64,000 bases of DNA from Vibrio sp. CB1-14 (GTDB lineage Bacteria; Pseudomonadota; Gammaproteobacteria; Enterobacterales; Vibrionaceae): contig NZ_CP115921.1 in assembly GCF_040412085.2 (NCBI RefSeq), positions 1,240,001 through 1,304,000 of the forward strand, in the 5' to 3' direction. Shown here one piece after another: positions 35,806-45,692 of this stretch (the stretch's first letter is position 1; each line of letters begins with the position of its first letter). The notes under the pieces were generated by a model, which saw only the letters and a list, made by a program, of their open reading frames with translations, was not told the origin of the DNA and did not search any database. The translations under genes and the position numbers were made by a program.

Positions 35806-36642
35806 ATGGGGAGTAATGTAAGGAACATCAGTCAGGGGTATTGGACCAGCCAACTGACACCCTATCTGACGGTACGGACAACTCGAGATAGTACCCAGGG
35901 CTACAAAGCACATTACCATCCGGAGCTCTCTATTGGAATCATGCTTGCTGGTCAAACATGTTTGTCTCTACGCAATACAAATGTACTGCTAAATAAAGGT
36001 GACATCATTCTTATTGAGCCTAATTTGGTTCATGCCTGCAGTCCTGTAGACAACAACTCTAGAAGCTACCACATGCTTTACATAGATCATCAATGGTGTT
36101 GTAGTGCGTTATCGAAGCTGTTTAGTGTCGAAGTAAAAAATTTCAAAGTTGATCATATTTTTCTCTCCGATAAAGCTAGTGAGTTGGGACTTGGAAGTTC
36201 AATCTCTATGCTCATTGAGCGTGAATCGCACCATATCGCGTCATCAATCGAAAACTCTATACTCCATCTGTTAAGTCGATACTGTACACCTTGCATGAGT
36301 GACAATAATGATGACCTAGCATACAAAGTCAGAGAGTTACTGCTAAAAGATATTGAAAATGCTCCGCAGCTTGATGCTATCGCCAACCAGCTAACGTATA
36401 GCCCTGAAACCTTAATTAGAAAGTTCAAAAGACAGTTTGGGATTACGCCTAAATCATTTCTCAGCAATTATAGGGTCGAGAAGGCTAAGGTGCTTCTGAA
36501 AGGGGGTATGGACATTACCGATGTCGCTAATGAACTCGGTTTTTTTGATCAGAGTCAGTTACACCGGGCTTTTGTGACCTATACAGCCTCAACGCCTAAG
36601 CAATATCAACAGATAAAGTCAATTTTCGACAATAATGATTAA
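35806..36642 (+). CDS. AraC-family regulator
   Basis: The 278-residue protein has an N-terminal cupin-like sensor (about 15-110; YHPELSIGIMLAGQTCLSLR and GDIILIEPNLVHACSP) and a C-terminal double helix-turn-helix (about 180-275; LDAIANQLTYSPETLIRKFKRQFGITPKSFL and ITDVANELGFFDQSQLHRAF). It lies 46 bases before a LysE-type exporter on the same strand, the classic pairing in which the regulator controls the exporter. The ligand is probably an amino acid or related compound; this is inference. Confidence 0.92.
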   Translation: MGSNVRNISQGYWTSQLTPYLTVRTTRDSTQGYKAHYHPELSIGIMLAGQTCLSLRNTNVLLNKGDIILIEPNLVHACSPVDNNSRSYHMLYIDHQWCCSALSKLFSVEVKNFKVDHIFLSDKASELGLGSSISMLIERESHHIASSIENSILHLLSRYCTPCMSDNNDDLAYKVRELLLKDIENAPQLDAIANQLTYSPETLIRKFKRQFGITPKSFLSNYRVEKAKVLLKGGMDITDVANELGFFDQSQLHRAFVTYTASTPKQYQQIKSIFDNND

Positions 36643-36688
36643 ACGGAGTACAGCATAGTACTTGGGTGTTTTAATTGGATACTCAAAT

Positions 36689-37324
36689 ATGTCTTACTCT
36701 ACCTTTTTCCCTGCTGCATTTCCTGCATTAGCTATTGCTCATTTTTTAGCGCTGTTGAGTCCTGGCCAAGACTTTTTCTTGATCGTTGCTCACTCCATAC
36801 GTCATAAATTACGGGGGAGCCGCTTCATTTGTTTGGGTGTTGCTCTTGGGAATGCGTTCTATATTGGAGTCGCAATATTTGGTTGGACGATTATTCGTGA
36901 TAATCAGGCTATCTATCAGATGGTTGAAGCTATTGGTGGGCTTTGGCTCCTTTTGTTTGGGGCTGAGTTGCTAAGAAGTAAAAAACGAAATACTGATTTG
37001 GATTTTGAGCAAATACAAGTACCGTCAGTACCAAAACAGTTAGTTCTAGGTTTCAACTCAGCGGTACTCAATCCTAAGAATGCGCTTTTCTATATGAGTT
37101 TAATGACAGTGATTCTGGGTAACGAGGTTACATTGACACAGCAAGTGTCATGCGGCTTGTGGATGTTTTTCGCGGTTCTAACTTGGGATTTACTTGTTGC
37201 ATCAATTATTAGCCAACCCAGCGTGCAAAGACCGTTATCGAACTATATACACGTAGTCGAAAGAGTGGCCGGGGTAGTGTTGTTCTTTTTTGGGCTCTCA
37301 TTGTTTGTTGGCTACTTGCGTTAG
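36689..37324 (+). CDS. LysE/RhtB-family exporter
   Basis: The protein (211 residues from ATG 36689) has six predicted membrane spans and the family signature LLSPGQDFFLIVAHSI near the N-terminus, with LNPKNALFYMSL in the middle. Family members export amino acids or derivatives. The upstream TTG at 36662 would add nine residues and has no better ribosome binding site. It is probably cotranscribed with the AraC-type gene just upstream. Substrate unknown. Confidence 0.88.
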   Translation: MSYSTFFPAAFPALAIAHFLALLSPGQDFFLIVAHSIRHKLRGSRFICLGVALGNAFYIGVAIFGWTIIRDNQAIYQMVEAIGGLWLLLFGAELLRSKKRNTDLDFEQIQVPSVPKQLVLGFNSAVLNPKNALFYMSLMTVILGNEVTLTQQVSCGLWMFFAVLTWDLLVASIISQPSVQRPLSNYIHVVERVAGVVLFFFGLSLFVGYLR

Positions 37325-37603
37325 AACTGTCCCAAAGTGTGGCAGCAACACTCAATCTCACAAACCACAACGTGGTTGTTTGACCTACTTATTCTTATCT
37401 GCGCAATGTCCAGATTATCGGGGGCTTACCAATACTTCGCTAACTAGTTCGAATAGGCAGTGTTATCTCCATTTTTAACCTACCTAAGAAACGTGTTCTC
37501 TGTTAGAGTCACCGTCAACTACGCTATTGAATAAAGACACCCACAAATCGCATGTAATTGATGGATTTTTATTCACCCTTAGAACTCATTTTAGGAATCC
37601 CTA

Positions 37604-38083
37604 GTGACTAACAACGAAATTTTACGTCGTATCCAACACGCGTTAAACCTTAAAAATGCACAGATAATGAAAGCTTTCGAGCAGGCAGAAGTCACTGTGG
37701 CTCACGATAAAGTGGCAAACTGGTTAAAAGATGAAAGCGACAAATCTTGCGTTAAGATGAAGGATCAAGAGTTAGCGGTATTCTTAAATGGCTTTATTAA
37801 CCTCAAGCGAGGCAAAAAAGACGGCGAGCAACCTAAGCCAGAAGTCGCGTTGACCAACAACATGATTCTCATGAAGCTGCGCATTGCGCTAGATATGAAA
37901 GCAGAAGATGTGTTGGACGTATTAGAAGTGGTTGGTATTAGTTTAAGTAAATACGAAATTGGTGCGTATTTCCGCAAGCCAAACAACAAAAACTACAAAC
38001 AGTGTGAAGACCAACTGCTGTGCGACTTCTTAAATGGTGTGCAGTTTACCAATCGTCCCGATTCTGAAGAGTTTACTGGGTAA
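37604..38083 (+). CDS. DUF1456 family protein (YehS-like)
   Basis: The 159-residue protein consists of two copies of the DUF1456 unit: TNNEILRRIQHALNLKNAQI at residues 2-21 and TNNMILMKLRIALDMKAEDV near 85-104. Each repeat also ends with a conserved segment around the hydrophobic LNG (AVFLNGFINLKRG; CDFLNGVQFTNR). E. coli YehS has the same build. The start is GTG after AGGAA. The role is not established. Confidence 0.9.
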   Translation: MTNNEILRRIQHALNLKNAQIMKAFEQAEVTVAHDKVANWLKDESDKSCVKMKDQELAVFLNGFINLKRGKKDGEQPKPEVALTNNMILMKLRIALDMKAEDVLDVLEVVGISLSKYEIGAYFRKPNNKNYKQCEDQLLCDFLNGVQFTNRPDSEEFTG

Positions 38084-38117
38084 TTTTTATCTCGAATCAA
38101 ACGTGGTAATTGATTAA

Positions 38118-38144
38118 AAAAGCGAACCGCTAAGGTTCGCTTTT
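38118..38144. terminator. Bidirectional terminator between DUF1456 gene and gcvP
   Basis: Stem AAAAGCGAACC / GGTTCGCTTTT with a 5-base loop lies between convergent genes. It shares its stem with the terminators at 21964 and 33767. Confidence 0.88.
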
Positions 38145-38170
38145 CAATTTCTAGAAGTTAACCAACTCCA

Positions 38171-41035
38171 TTAATCTTCATAGTTCTCAATCGAAGGACA
38201 AGAACAAATTAGATTACGGTCACCATAAACGTTGTCGACACGGTTAACCGTTGGCCAGTACTTCCAAGTTCTCTGGTGAGCAGATGGGAAGCAGCCTAGT
38301 TCGCGAGAGTATGGGCGATCCCATGCATCTTTTGAAAGGTCAACTTGGGTGTGTGGTGCGTTCACTAGTGGGTTGTTGTCTAGTGGCCATACGCCGTCTT
38401 TCACTTGTGTCATTTCTTCGCGGATAGCGATCATCGCTTCGCAGAAACGGTCTAGCTCTTCAAGATCTTCTGACTCGGTAGGCTCAACCATGAGTGTGCC
38501 CGCAACAGGGAACGACATAGTTGGCGCGTGGAAGCCGTAGTCCATTAGACGCTTAGCGATGTCTTCTTCGCTGATGCCTGTTTCTTCTTTCAGCGGACGA
38601 ATGTCGATAATACATTCGTGTGCTACGCGGCCGTTGGTGCCACGGTAAAGAACAGGATAGTGTGGAAGTAGACGCTCCATCACGTAGTTTGCATTTAAGA
38701 TAGCGACTTTCGTTGCATCCGTTAGACCAGTTTCACCCATCATCGCGATGTATGCCCACGAGATTGGTAGAATTGAAGCGCTGCCAAGATCGGCTGCAGA
38801 CACTGCGTAGTCTTCGCCTTCAACACCGTTTTCGATGTGACCTGGTAGGAATGGTGCTAGATGTGATTTAACACCGATAGGACCCATACCTGGACCGCCA
38901 CCACCGTGCGGGATGCAGAAGGTTTTGTGTAGGTTTAGGTGCGATACGTCTGAACCGATGAAGCCTGGGTTCGTTAGACCAACCTGAGCGTTCATGTTAG
39001 CGCCATCTAGGTAGACCTGACCGCCAGCTCCATGAACCATCTCGCACACTTCTTTTACATGCTCTTCGTATACGCCGTGCGTAGAAGGGTAGGTGATCAT
39101 GATGCTTGATAGGTTGTCGCGATGCTTCTCGATCTTCGCTGCTAGGTCATCAGTATCGATGTTGCCGTTGTCGTCACATTTAACAACCACAACCTTCATT
39201 GACACCATAGACGCTGTTGCAGGGTTAGTACCGTGCGCAGAGCTTGGGATCAGACACACGTTACGGTGACCTTCGCCACGGCTCTCGTGGTAGCGCTGGA
39301 TTGCGATTAGACCTGCGTACTCACCGGATGCGCCTGAGTTAGGCTGAAGTGAGAAATCATCGTAGCCTGTAATTTCACATAGCTTCTTCTTAAGGTCATC
39401 AGCTAGGGCTGTGTAGCCTGCTGCTTGCTCTAGTGGCGCGAATGGGTGGATAGAGCCAAACTCTGGCCACGTCACAGGGATCATTTCTGCGGCTGCGTTT
39501 AGCTTCATGGTGCAGCTGCCAAGTGGGATCATACCGTGTGTTAGTGAGAAGTCTTTGTTCTCTAGCTGTTTTAGGTAACGCATCATCTGTGTTTCACTGT
39601 GGTGAGTGTTAAACACAGGGTGGGTTAGGTAGCGAGAGGTACGACGGCAGTTTTCAGGAATCGCTGCCAACTCGTTGCCAGCAATCTCTGTAGATAGTGC
39701 TTCAACGCTTTCTTTTACTTCAAATACAGTAAATAGAGCATTGATGTCTTCGATAGTGGTGGTTTCATCGAAGCTGATACCAATTTGACCTTCAAGCTGA
39801 CGAAGGTTGACGTCAGACGCCAGTGCTTTTTGAACCAGCTTGTCTGTATTCTCACCGGTGTTAACCGTGATGGTATCGAAGAAGCTGTTGTGCGCCAATT
39901 CATAGCCAGCTTTAGTTAGACCAGCCGCTAGGATTGCCGTCATGTGGTGCGTACGGCGAGCGATAGTCTTTAGACCTTCTTCACCGTGGTAAACCGCGTA
40001 GAACGCTGCCATGTTAGCTAGCAGTGCTTGGGCAGTACAAATGTTCGATGTCGCTTTCTCGCGGCGGATATGTTGCTCACGAGTTTGCATTGCCATACGT
40101 AGAGCTTGGTTGCCGTTAGTATCGATAGACACACCGATTACACGACCAGGCATGGTACGTTTGTGCTTATCTTTGGTTGCCATGAACGCAGCGTGTGGAC
40201 CGCCGTAGCCCATAGGAACGCCAAAGCGTTGAGCTGAGCCGATAACCACGTCTGCACCCATCTCACCCGCTGGCTTAAGCAGTGCAGAAGCAAGTAGGTC
40301 TGTCGCTACAGTGACTAGCGTCTTGTTTGCTTGCGCGGCAGCGATGATGTCAGTTAGGTCGCGAACTTCACCTGTTGTGCCAGGGTATTGAACGAGCGCG
40401 CCAAATACGTCTTGCTCTGGTAGAGATTCTAAAGAACCCACTTGAACTTCAAAGCCGATGAACTCAGCACGAGTTTTCACCACTTCTAGTGTTTGTGGAT
40501 GGACATCGTCTGCCACGAAGAACACTTTGCTCTTGCTCTTACCAGCGCGCTTACACAGCGTCATCGCTTCTGCTGCTGCGGTCGCTTCGTCAAGCAAAGA
40601 TGCGTTCGCAATTTCCATGCCTGTTAGATCCATGACCATTTGCTGATAGTTCAGCAATGACTCAAGACGACCCTGTGAAATCTCTGGCTGATATGGCGTG
40701 TACGCCGTGTACCAACCTGGATTCTCTAGTACGTTGCGCAGAATCACATTTGGTGTGAAGGTGTTGTAGTAACCCTGACCGATGAATGTGCGTTTTACTT
40801 GGTTCAAATCCGCGAATTTTTTCATTTCTACCAGCATGTCCGCTTCGCTCATTGGAGCGTCTAGCGTCATTGGTTGTTCTAGGCGGATTTGTGCTGGGAC
40901 AGTCTCGTCGATAAGCGTGTCTAGGTTTAGAACGTTAATCGCGTCCAGCATTTTCTGTTGGTCAGATTTGTTTGGCCCATTGTGGCGAGCAACAAATTCA
41001 TTTTGTGTGCTTAGGCTGTTGAGTAATTCAGTCAT
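38171..41035 (-). CDS. gcvP: Glycine dehydrogenase (decarboxylating), P protein
   Basis: The 954-residue protein is the full-length homodimeric P protein, the usual size. It joins two aminotransferase-like halves; the C-terminal half binds pyridoxal phosphate through the lysine in [16 protein letters not shown] (near residue 700). The N-terminal half carries [17 protein letters not shown] and the C-terminal half [17 protein letters not shown]. It decarboxylates glycine and passes the aminomethyl group to lipoyl-GcvH. It is the last gene of the glyA-gcvH-gcvP unit, separated from gcvH by 240 bases that hold a hairpin repeat. Confidence 0.97.
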   Translation of the reverse strand: MTELLNSLSTQNEFVARHNGPNKSDQQKMLDAINVLNLDTLIDETVPAQIRLEQPMTLDAPMSEADMLVEMKKFADLNQVKRTFIGQGYYNTFTPNVILRNVLENPGWYTAYTPYQPEISQGRLESLLNYQQMVMDLTGMEIANASLLDEATAAAEAMTLCKRAGKSKSKVFFVADDVHPQTLEVVKTRAEFIGFEVQVGSLESLPEQDVFGALVQYPGTTGEVRDLTDIIAAAQANKTLVTVATDLLASALLKPAGEMGADVVIGSAQRFGVPMGYGGPHAAFMATKDKHKRTMPGRVIGVSIDTNGNQALRMAMQTREQHIRREKATSNICTAQALLANMAAFYAVYHGEEGLKTIARRTHHMTAILAAGLTKAGYELAHNSFFDTITVNTGENTDKLVQKALASDVNLRQLEGQIGISFDETTTIEDINALFTVFEVKESVEALSTEIAGNELAAIPENCRRTSRYLTHPVFNTHHSETQMMRYLKQLENKDFSLTHGMIPLGSCTMKLNAAAEMIPVTWPEFGSIHPFAPLEQAAGYTALADDLKKKLCEITGYDDFSLQPNSGASGEYAGLIAIQRYHESRGEGHRNVCLIPSSAHGTNPATASMVSMKVVVVKCDDNGNIDTDDLAAKIEKHRDNLSSIMITYPSTHGVYEEHVKEVCEMVHGAGGQVYLDGANMNAQVGLTNPGFIGSDVSHLNLHKTFCIPHGGGGPGMGPIGVKSHLAPFLPGHIENGVEGEDYAVSAADLGSASILPISWAYIAMMGETGLTDATKVAILNANYVMERLLPHYPVLYRGTNGRVAHECIIDIRPLKEETGISEEDIAKRLMDYGFHAPTMSFPVAGTLMVEPTESEDLEELDRFCEAMIAIREEMTQVKDGVWPLDNNPLVNAPHTQVDLSKDAWDRPYSRELGCFPSAHQRTWKYWPTVNRVDNVYGDRNLICSCPSIENYED

Positions 41036-41114
41036 GGTTCCCTTACCTTCTCAAAGATCTTCTGCGAGACCTTTAAAATCGTAGCCCGAATTTTTTACGT
41101 GTTTCCACTTTGTA

Positions 41115-41193
41115 CGTCATTCCTGCGCAGGCAGGAATCTACTAAAAGCGAGTACCCAACTTAAACAAGAGCCCTGCCTGCGCAGGGATGACG
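41115..41193. repeat. 79-bp paired-hairpin repeat inside the gcv operon
   Basis: The left arm CGTC-ATTCCT-N8-AGGAAT-CT (41115-41140) and the right arm GCCCTGCCTGCGCAGGGATGACG (41171-41193) are inverse copies of one hairpin family, with a 30-base centre. They match the arms of the element at 2382-2506. It sits between gcvH and gcvP in a cotranscribed unit, so it would be transcribed as two stem-loops. Confidence 0.7.
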
Positions 41194-41275
41194 ACATGCT
41201 TAGCAATGCTAAAATGACGACGTTTTTGTTGATGACTCGCTTATTCGGTACATTCGGGCAACGGTTACGTTTTGC

Positions 41276-41656
41276 TTATTCGTCTTCGATAGACGCTAGG
41301 TATTCTTCAGCGCTCTTAAGGTTGTCTAGCTCAGAAGCATCAGACATTTTTACCTTAACAATCCAGCCACCTTCGTATGACTCTTCGTTGATAAGCTCTG
41401 GGCTGTCTTCTAGTTCTTCGTTGATTTCAACGATTTCACCAGTGATTGGTGCGTAGATGTCAGACGCTGCTTTTACAGACTCAACGAGAGAAAAGCTTTC
41501 GCCTGCTTCGATTTCGTCTTCTACTTCTGGTAGGTCAACGAACACTACGTCACCTAGCATTTCTTGAGCGTGCTCTGAAATACCGATAGTCACAGTACCG
41601 TCGCCGTTGTCGCGTACCCATTCGTGGCTGTCAGAAAACTTCAAAGTGTTGTCCAT
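41276..41656 (-). CDS. gcvH: Glycine cleavage system H protein
   Basis: The 126-residue protein is the lipoyl carrier of the glycine cleavage system. The lipoylated residue is Lys62 in [16 protein letters not shown]-terminal [14 protein letters not shown] is typical of the family. The ATG at 41656 follows TTGGAGA; the frame is open further upstream but that stretch is not conserved H-protein sequence. It shuttles the methylamine group between P, T and L proteins. It lies 35 bases after glyA and before gcvP in one unit. Confidence 0.96.
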   Translation of the reverse strand: MDNTLKFSDSHEWVRDNGDGTVTIGISEHAQEMLGDVVFVDLPEVEDEIEAGESFSLVESVKAASDIYAPITGEIVEINEELEDSPELINEESYEGGWIVKVKMSDASELDNLKSAEEYLASIEDE

Positions 41657-41691
41657 TGCTATATCTCCAAAAATTAAGGATGTTTTGTTCT

Positions 41692-42999
41692 TTAAGTGTA
41701 GAGTGGGAAGCGAGCGCACAGCGCCTTCACTTCTTTACGTACGCGTTTCTCGACCTCTGGATTACCTTCTGGGCTTTCTACGAGGCCGTCTAACACGTCA
41801 CCAATCCACTCACCAATGAGTTTAAATTCTTCGGTGCCAAAACCACGGGTGGTTCCAGCTGGCGTCCCTAAACGAATACCAGATGTAATCATAGGTTTTT
41901 CTGTGTCGAACGGGATGCCGTTTTTGTTACATGTGATACCAGCACGCTCTAAGGCTTCTTCAGCTTTATTGCCTTTAAGTCCTTTTGGACGTAGGTCAAC
42001 CAGCATAAGGTGAGTATCAGTGCCGCCAGTCACGATGTCGCAACCGCGAGTTTGCAATACTTCAGAAAGTACTTTTGCGTTCGCGATCACTGAATCGATA
42101 TAAGTTGAGAATTGTGGGCCAAGAGCCTCGCCGAACGCGACAGCTTTGGCTGCAATCACGTGCATCAGCGGACCGCCTTGAAGGCCAGGGAATACCGCTG
42201 AGTTGATTTTCTTAATGATGTCTTCGTGATTGGTTAGGATCATGCCACCACGAGGGCCGCGCAGAGTTTTGTGCGTTGTCGTGGTGACAACATGTGCGTG
42301 TGGCAGTGGGCTAGGGTGCGCGCCTGTTGCAATCAGACCTGCGATGTGCGCCATGTCGACCATTAGGATAGCGCCAACTTCGTCCGCGATTTCACGGAAT
42401 TTAGCAAAGTCGATAACGCGTGGAATTGCACTACCGCCAGCGATGATCATTTTCGGTTTGTGTTCAACAGCTAGAGCACGTACGTCGTCGTAGTTAATCT
42501 CTAGGGTTTCTTTGTCCACACCGTATTGAACGGCATTAAACCATTTACCAGAAAGCGCAGGGCGAGCGCCGTGAGTAAGGTGACCACCTGCATCAAGAGA
42601 CATGCCCATGATGGTGTCGCCAGGTTGAAGTAGCGCCAGTTTTACTGCGCCATTCGCTTGAGCGCCGGAGTGAGGTTGAACGTTTGCGTATTCGCACTTA
42701 AAAAGAGACTTTGCACGTTCGATAGCAATAGCTTCTACAGTATCAACATGCTCACAACCACCGTAGTAGCGACGGTTAGGATAGCCTTCTGCGTATTTAT
42801 TGGTTAGGCAAGTGCCTTGTGCTTGCATAACTGCTTTGGAAACGATGTTTTCAGAAGCAATCAGCTCGATTTGGTCATTCTGGCGAGCGAACTCTGCTTG
42901 GATTCCTGTGAACACAGCATCGTCTGTCGCAGACAAGTTGGTTGAGAAGAAGTTTTCTAGGCTGTGATTTGGATAGCTTTTTGAGTACTGAGCATTCAT
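41692..42999 (-). CDS. glyA: Serine hydroxymethyltransferase
   Basis: The 435-residue pyridoxal-phosphate enzyme interconverts serine and glycine with tetrahydrofolate. Lys244 in [16 protein letters not shown] binds the cofactor, and [18 protein letters not shown] and [15 protein letters not shown] are family hallmarks. I use the ATG at 42999 with GGAAGG upstream, since the extra 46 codons of open frame before it are not conserved. Its place at the head of the gcvH-gcvP unit suggests a paralogue used for glycine catabolism rather than the housekeeping copy; this is inference. Confidence 0.95.
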   Translation of the reverse strand: MNAQYSKSYPNHSLENFFSTNLSATDDAVFTGIQAEFARQNDQIELIASENIVSKAVMQAQGTCLTNKYAEGYPNRRYYGGCEHVDTVEAIAIERAKSLFKCEYANVQPHSGAQANGAVKLALLQPGDTIMGMSLDAGGHLTHGARPALSGKWFNAVQYGVDKETLEINYDDVRALAVEHKPKMIIAGGSAIPRVIDFAKFREIADEVGAILMVDMAHIAGLIATGAHPSPLPHAHVVTTTTHKTLRGPRGGMILTNHEDIIKKINSAVFPGLQGGPLMHVIAAKAVAFGEALGPQFSTYIDSVIANAKVLSEVLQTRGCDIVTGGTDTHLMLVDLRPKGLKGNKAEEALERAGITCNKNGIPFDTEKPMITSGIRLGTPAGTTRGFGTEEFKLIGEWIGDVLDGLVESPEGNPEVEKRVRKEVKALCARFPLYT

Positions 43000-43252
43000 G
43001 GCGGTAAACCTTCCATTGTTCAATCGACGTTTGTGTTTTTCATGGTGTCGATTGCGTCGTGTCTTAGTACTGTAAGAACAGGCAAACTGTTCAAAACAGC
43101 GGCGCGAATTAGTCCCAATAAGTAGGACAAAAATCATTCAGTAAACGTGCTGTCGAGTAGGGGACTTCCGTTGACTCACCAGCGCGTAAGTGCATCTCTT
43201 CATCTAACAAGCCGATAACATACCTCTGTCGGCTCAAACAATCAATCAGAAA

Positions 43253-43276
43253 TTTCCTATAGGAAACACAGTTTCC
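43253..43276. promoter_or_regulatory. Palindromic operator cluster upstream of glyA and the XRE gene
   Basis: Two overlapping palindromes, TTTCC-TATA-GGAAA and GGAAAC-ACA-GTTTCC, lie in the 369-base divergent gap (43000-43368). The second recurs as GGAAAC-ATG-GTTTCC before gcvT, both preceded by CTATA. The XRE regulator between the two units is the likely binder and would also control itself. Nothing else clear is seen in the gap. Confidence 0.65.
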
Positions 43277-43368
43277 GAAAATGTTACCGAGAGCACGCTT
43301 TATTTTTATACTTGGTCTTTAATATAGAAGTCGCTTCATGCAACAATGAATTTGCAAAACAGGAAGTC

Positions 43369-44010
43369 ATGAAAAAGAAGGATCGCATGTCAGAAGACAT
43401 CTATGATGAGTATCCGTCCTTAACTCTCGCTCGTGAGTCAGTGGATGAAAATATAGAGCCTCTTAAACTGGGTGAACGCATCAAGGACATTCGTTCTAAG
43501 ATGGGACTCACGCTTGAAGAAGCGAGCCAGCGAACAGGGCTTGCGCGCTCGACACTGAGCAAAATCGAAAACGAGCAGATTTCACCAACCTTTCAGGCGA
43601 TGCAAAAACTGGCGTCCGGCCTGCACATCGATATGCCGCAACTCTTTGAACCACCAAAGAAAAAGGTTGCTACAGGTCGTCGTGATTTTACCAAGCGTGG
43701 AGAAGGGAAACCACATCCTACGCCAACCTATGAACATGAGCTGCTCGCAACGCAATTATCGAACAAAAAGATGATGCCATTCAAAAGCACAGTGAGAGCT
43801 CGCGCTTTTGAAGAATACAGCGATTGGGTAAGGCATGATGGCGAAGAGTTTTTGCTGATTCTATCGGGTCAAGTCACCTTCTTTTCCGAGTTCTATGAAC
43901 CGATGATAATGAGCGAAGGGGACAGTGTTTACTACGATGCAAACATGGGGCACATGCTCATATCAACCAGTGAAGAAGACGCCCATATTCTTTGGGTTAC
44001 GGCGAAATAA
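43369..44010 (+). CDS. XRE-cupin regulator of the glycine locus
   Basis: The protein (213 residues from ATG 43369; an ATG at 43387 is equally possible) has an N-terminal XRE helix-turn-helix (LGERIKDIRSKMGLTLEEAS, ARSTLSKIENEQISPTFQAM) and a C-terminal cupin sensor (about 130-205; HDGEEFLLILSGQVTFFSEF, GDSVYYDANMGHMLIS). XRE-cupin regulators commonly sense small metabolites in the cupin barrel. It stands between glyA-gcvH-gcvP (divergent) and gcvT (same strand), and the same palindrome lies before both units, so it probably regulates glycine cleavage in response to glycine or a related metabolite. Classical GcvA/GcvR are not present here. Confidence 0.88.
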   Translation: MKKKDRMSEDIYDEYPSLTLARESVDENIEPLKLGERIKDIRSKMGLTLEEASQRTGLARSTLSKIENEQISPTFQAMQKLASGLHIDMPQLFEPPKKKVATGRRDFTKRGEGKPHPTPTYEHELLATQLSNKKMMPFKSTVRARAFEEYSDWVRHDGEEFLLILSGQVTFFSEFYEPMIMSEGDSVYYDANMGHMLISTSEEDAHILWVTAK

Positions 44011-44039
44011 TCATCAGTTGATTAGGTTTCGTATAATGA

Positions 44040-44055
44040 AGGCAAACGTTTGCTT
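44040..44055. promoter_or_regulatory. PurR-type box upstream of gcvT
   Basis: AGGCAAACGTTTGCTT matches the E. coli PurR consensus ANGCAANCGTTTNCNT at every fixed position and has a perfect 12-base palindrome core. It lies about 290 bases before gcvT. PurR controls gcv and glyA in E. coli, so the site makes biological sense. Confidence 0.65.
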
Positions 44056-44216
44056 TGTGGCGAAAATGCTCTGAATTGGCGCGGTTTTGACGGTAAGCTC
44101 GTCGAAATGGCGCTTTTTTATTGACTTTAATTCTGTGAATAAGATGTTAAATGTCACATTTTGCGGTGTTTGTATCTTGTTAAATGAGAAAAATACCCGC
44201 ATCCTTGTTCACTATA

Positions 44217-44231
44217 GGAAACATGGTTTCC
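44217..44231. promoter_or_regulatory. Palindromic operator upstream of gcvT
   Basis: GGAAAC-ATG-GTTTCC is a perfect inverted repeat preceded by CTATA, the same as at 43262-43276. It lies 111 bases before the gcvT start, within a 332-base gap (44011-44342). Confidence 0.65.
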
Positions 44232-44245
44232 CGTTGGCATGGCTT

Positions 44246-44274
44246 TTAGTCAACTTGGTTTTTTAGTTGACTAA
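44246..44274 (+). promoter_or_regulatory. Inverted repeat in gcvT upstream region
   Basis: TTAGTCAAC / GTTGACTAA form a perfect 9-bp stem around an 11-base loop rich in T. It could be a leader hairpin or a protein site. The sequence does not match the conserved glycine riboswitch core. A further CCACAG-A-CTGTGG palindrome lies at 44309-44321, just before the ribosome binding site. Confidence 0.45.
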
Positions 44275-44342
44275 GTTATCGTCACTTACCCTATAACAGG
44301 AGCAGGTTCCACAGACTGTGGTACAACCCAATGGAGATTACA

Positions 44343-45476
44343 ATGGCTCAAGAACAAGCAACCCAAGATCTATTGAAAACACCTCTACACGCATTGCACG
44401 TAAGCGTTGGCGCTAAGATGGTGCCATTTGCCGGCTACGATATGCCAGTTCAATACCCGTTGGGTGTAAAGAAGGAGCACCTTCATTGTCGCGATGCAGC
44501 GGGATTGTTTGACGTGTCGCATATGGGGCAAATTCGCCTGCACGGTGCAAACGCCGCTAAAATTCTCGAAACATTGGTTCCTGTAGATATTATTGACCTG
44601 CCAGCGGGTAAACAGCGTTATGCGTTCTTTACTAATGAGCAAGGCGGCATCATGGATGATCTTATGGTGGCAAACCTAGGCGATCATCTGTTTGTTGTCG
44701 TCAACGCTGCGTGTAAAGAGCAGGATATTGCACACCTTCAAGCGCACCTTGATGAAGGTGTCGAGATGGAAGTGATCGAAGATCGCGCTCTGCTTGCACT
44801 GCAAGGCCCTAAAGCGGCTGAGGTTTTGGCTCGTATTCAGCCTGAAGTTGCTGAGATGCTGTTTATGGATGTCCGTAAACTTGATATCAACGGCGTTGAG
44901 TGCATTGTTAGTCGCTCTGGTTACACTGGTGAAGATGGTTACGAAATCTCAGCACCGTCTGAAAATGCCGAAGCATTGGCTCAAGCGCTTACAGAATATG
45001 AAGAAGTAGAGTGGATTGGTCTAGGTGCTCGTGACTCGCTTCGCCTTGAATGTGGTCTGTGCTTGTACGGGCACGACCTAGACACAACGACAACCCCTGT
45101 TGAAGCAAGCTTACTTTGGGGCATTCAAAAAGTACGTCGTAATGAAGGTGAGCGTGCGGGTGGCTTCCCTGGTGCAGATATCGTTCTGAACCAAATCGAA
45201 ACTAAAGATGTGGCTCGCAAGCGTATTGGTCTGATTGGTCAAACTAAAGCGCCAGTGCGTGAAGGCGCGAAGCTGTTTGATGCCGACGACAACGAGATTG
45301 GTGTCGTAACCAGTGGTACAGCCGGTCCAACTGCTGGAAAACCGGTCTCTATGGGTTACGTTGAGACTGGGTTTGCGGCAATTGGTACAGAAGTGTTTGC
45401 AGAAGTACGCGGTAAAAAGCTTGCTATGACGGTCGAAAAAATGCCGTTCGTGCCACAGCGTTATTACCGAGGCTAA
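44343..45476 (+). CDS. gcvT: Glycine cleavage system aminomethyltransferase, T protein
   Basis: The 377-residue protein transfers the methylene group from lipoyl-bound aminomethyl to tetrahydrofolate, releasing ammonia. Visible features are FAGYDMPVQY and GLFDVSHMGQI near the N-terminus, the folate-site aspartate region GEDGYEIS and the C-terminal SGTAGPTAGKPVSMGYV barrel. The ATG at 44343 lies six bases after GGAG; the ATG at 44331 overlaps that site. It stands apart from gcvH-gcvP but shares an operator with them. Confidence 0.96.
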   Translation: MAQEQATQDLLKTPLHALHVSVGAKMVPFAGYDMPVQYPLGVKKEHLHCRDAAGLFDVSHMGQIRLHGANAAKILETLVPVDIIDLPAGKQRYAFFTNEQGGIMDDLMVANLGDHLFVVVNAACKEQDIAHLQAHLDEGVEMEVIEDRALLALQGPKAAEVLARIQPEVAEMLFMDVRKLDINGVECIVSRSGYTGEDGYEISAPSENAEALAQALTEYEEVEWIGLGARDSLRLECGLCLYGHDLDTTTTPVEASLLWGIQKVRRNEGERAGGFPGADIVLNQIETKDVARKRIGLIGQTKAPVREGAKLFDADDNEIGVVTSGTAGPTAGKPVSMGYVETGFAAIGTEVFAEVRGKKLAMTVEKMPFVPQRYYRG

Positions 45477-45532
45477 ATGAGCTTCAGCTCAGATTGACGG
45501 CTAGGTTTAGTTTCTAAACCTGATGTCACTAC

Positions 45533-45566
45533 AAAGCACTACTGTCACCCAGTGGTGCTTTTTTGT
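45533..45566 (+). terminator. Terminator after gcvT
   Basis: Stem AAAGCACTACTG / CAGTGGTGCTTT (one G-T pair) with a 5-base loop is followed by a T-run, 57 bases after the stop. Confidence 0.85.
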
Positions 45567-45692
45567 ATGAATTTTGTCATGCTGTGAGAAGTGCAAAAAA
45601 ACGGGGTAAACAAGGACGTTACTATTGCACCTAAATATAGAATGCTGCTTTACATGCAGCGTCACGACACACACAACAAGGAGTAGCGTTTC

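Noticed and set aside
44202..44342. Glycine riboswitch before gcvT
   Set aside because: The conserved aptamer core sequences of the glycine riboswitch are not seen; the hairpins present are short and unlike it.
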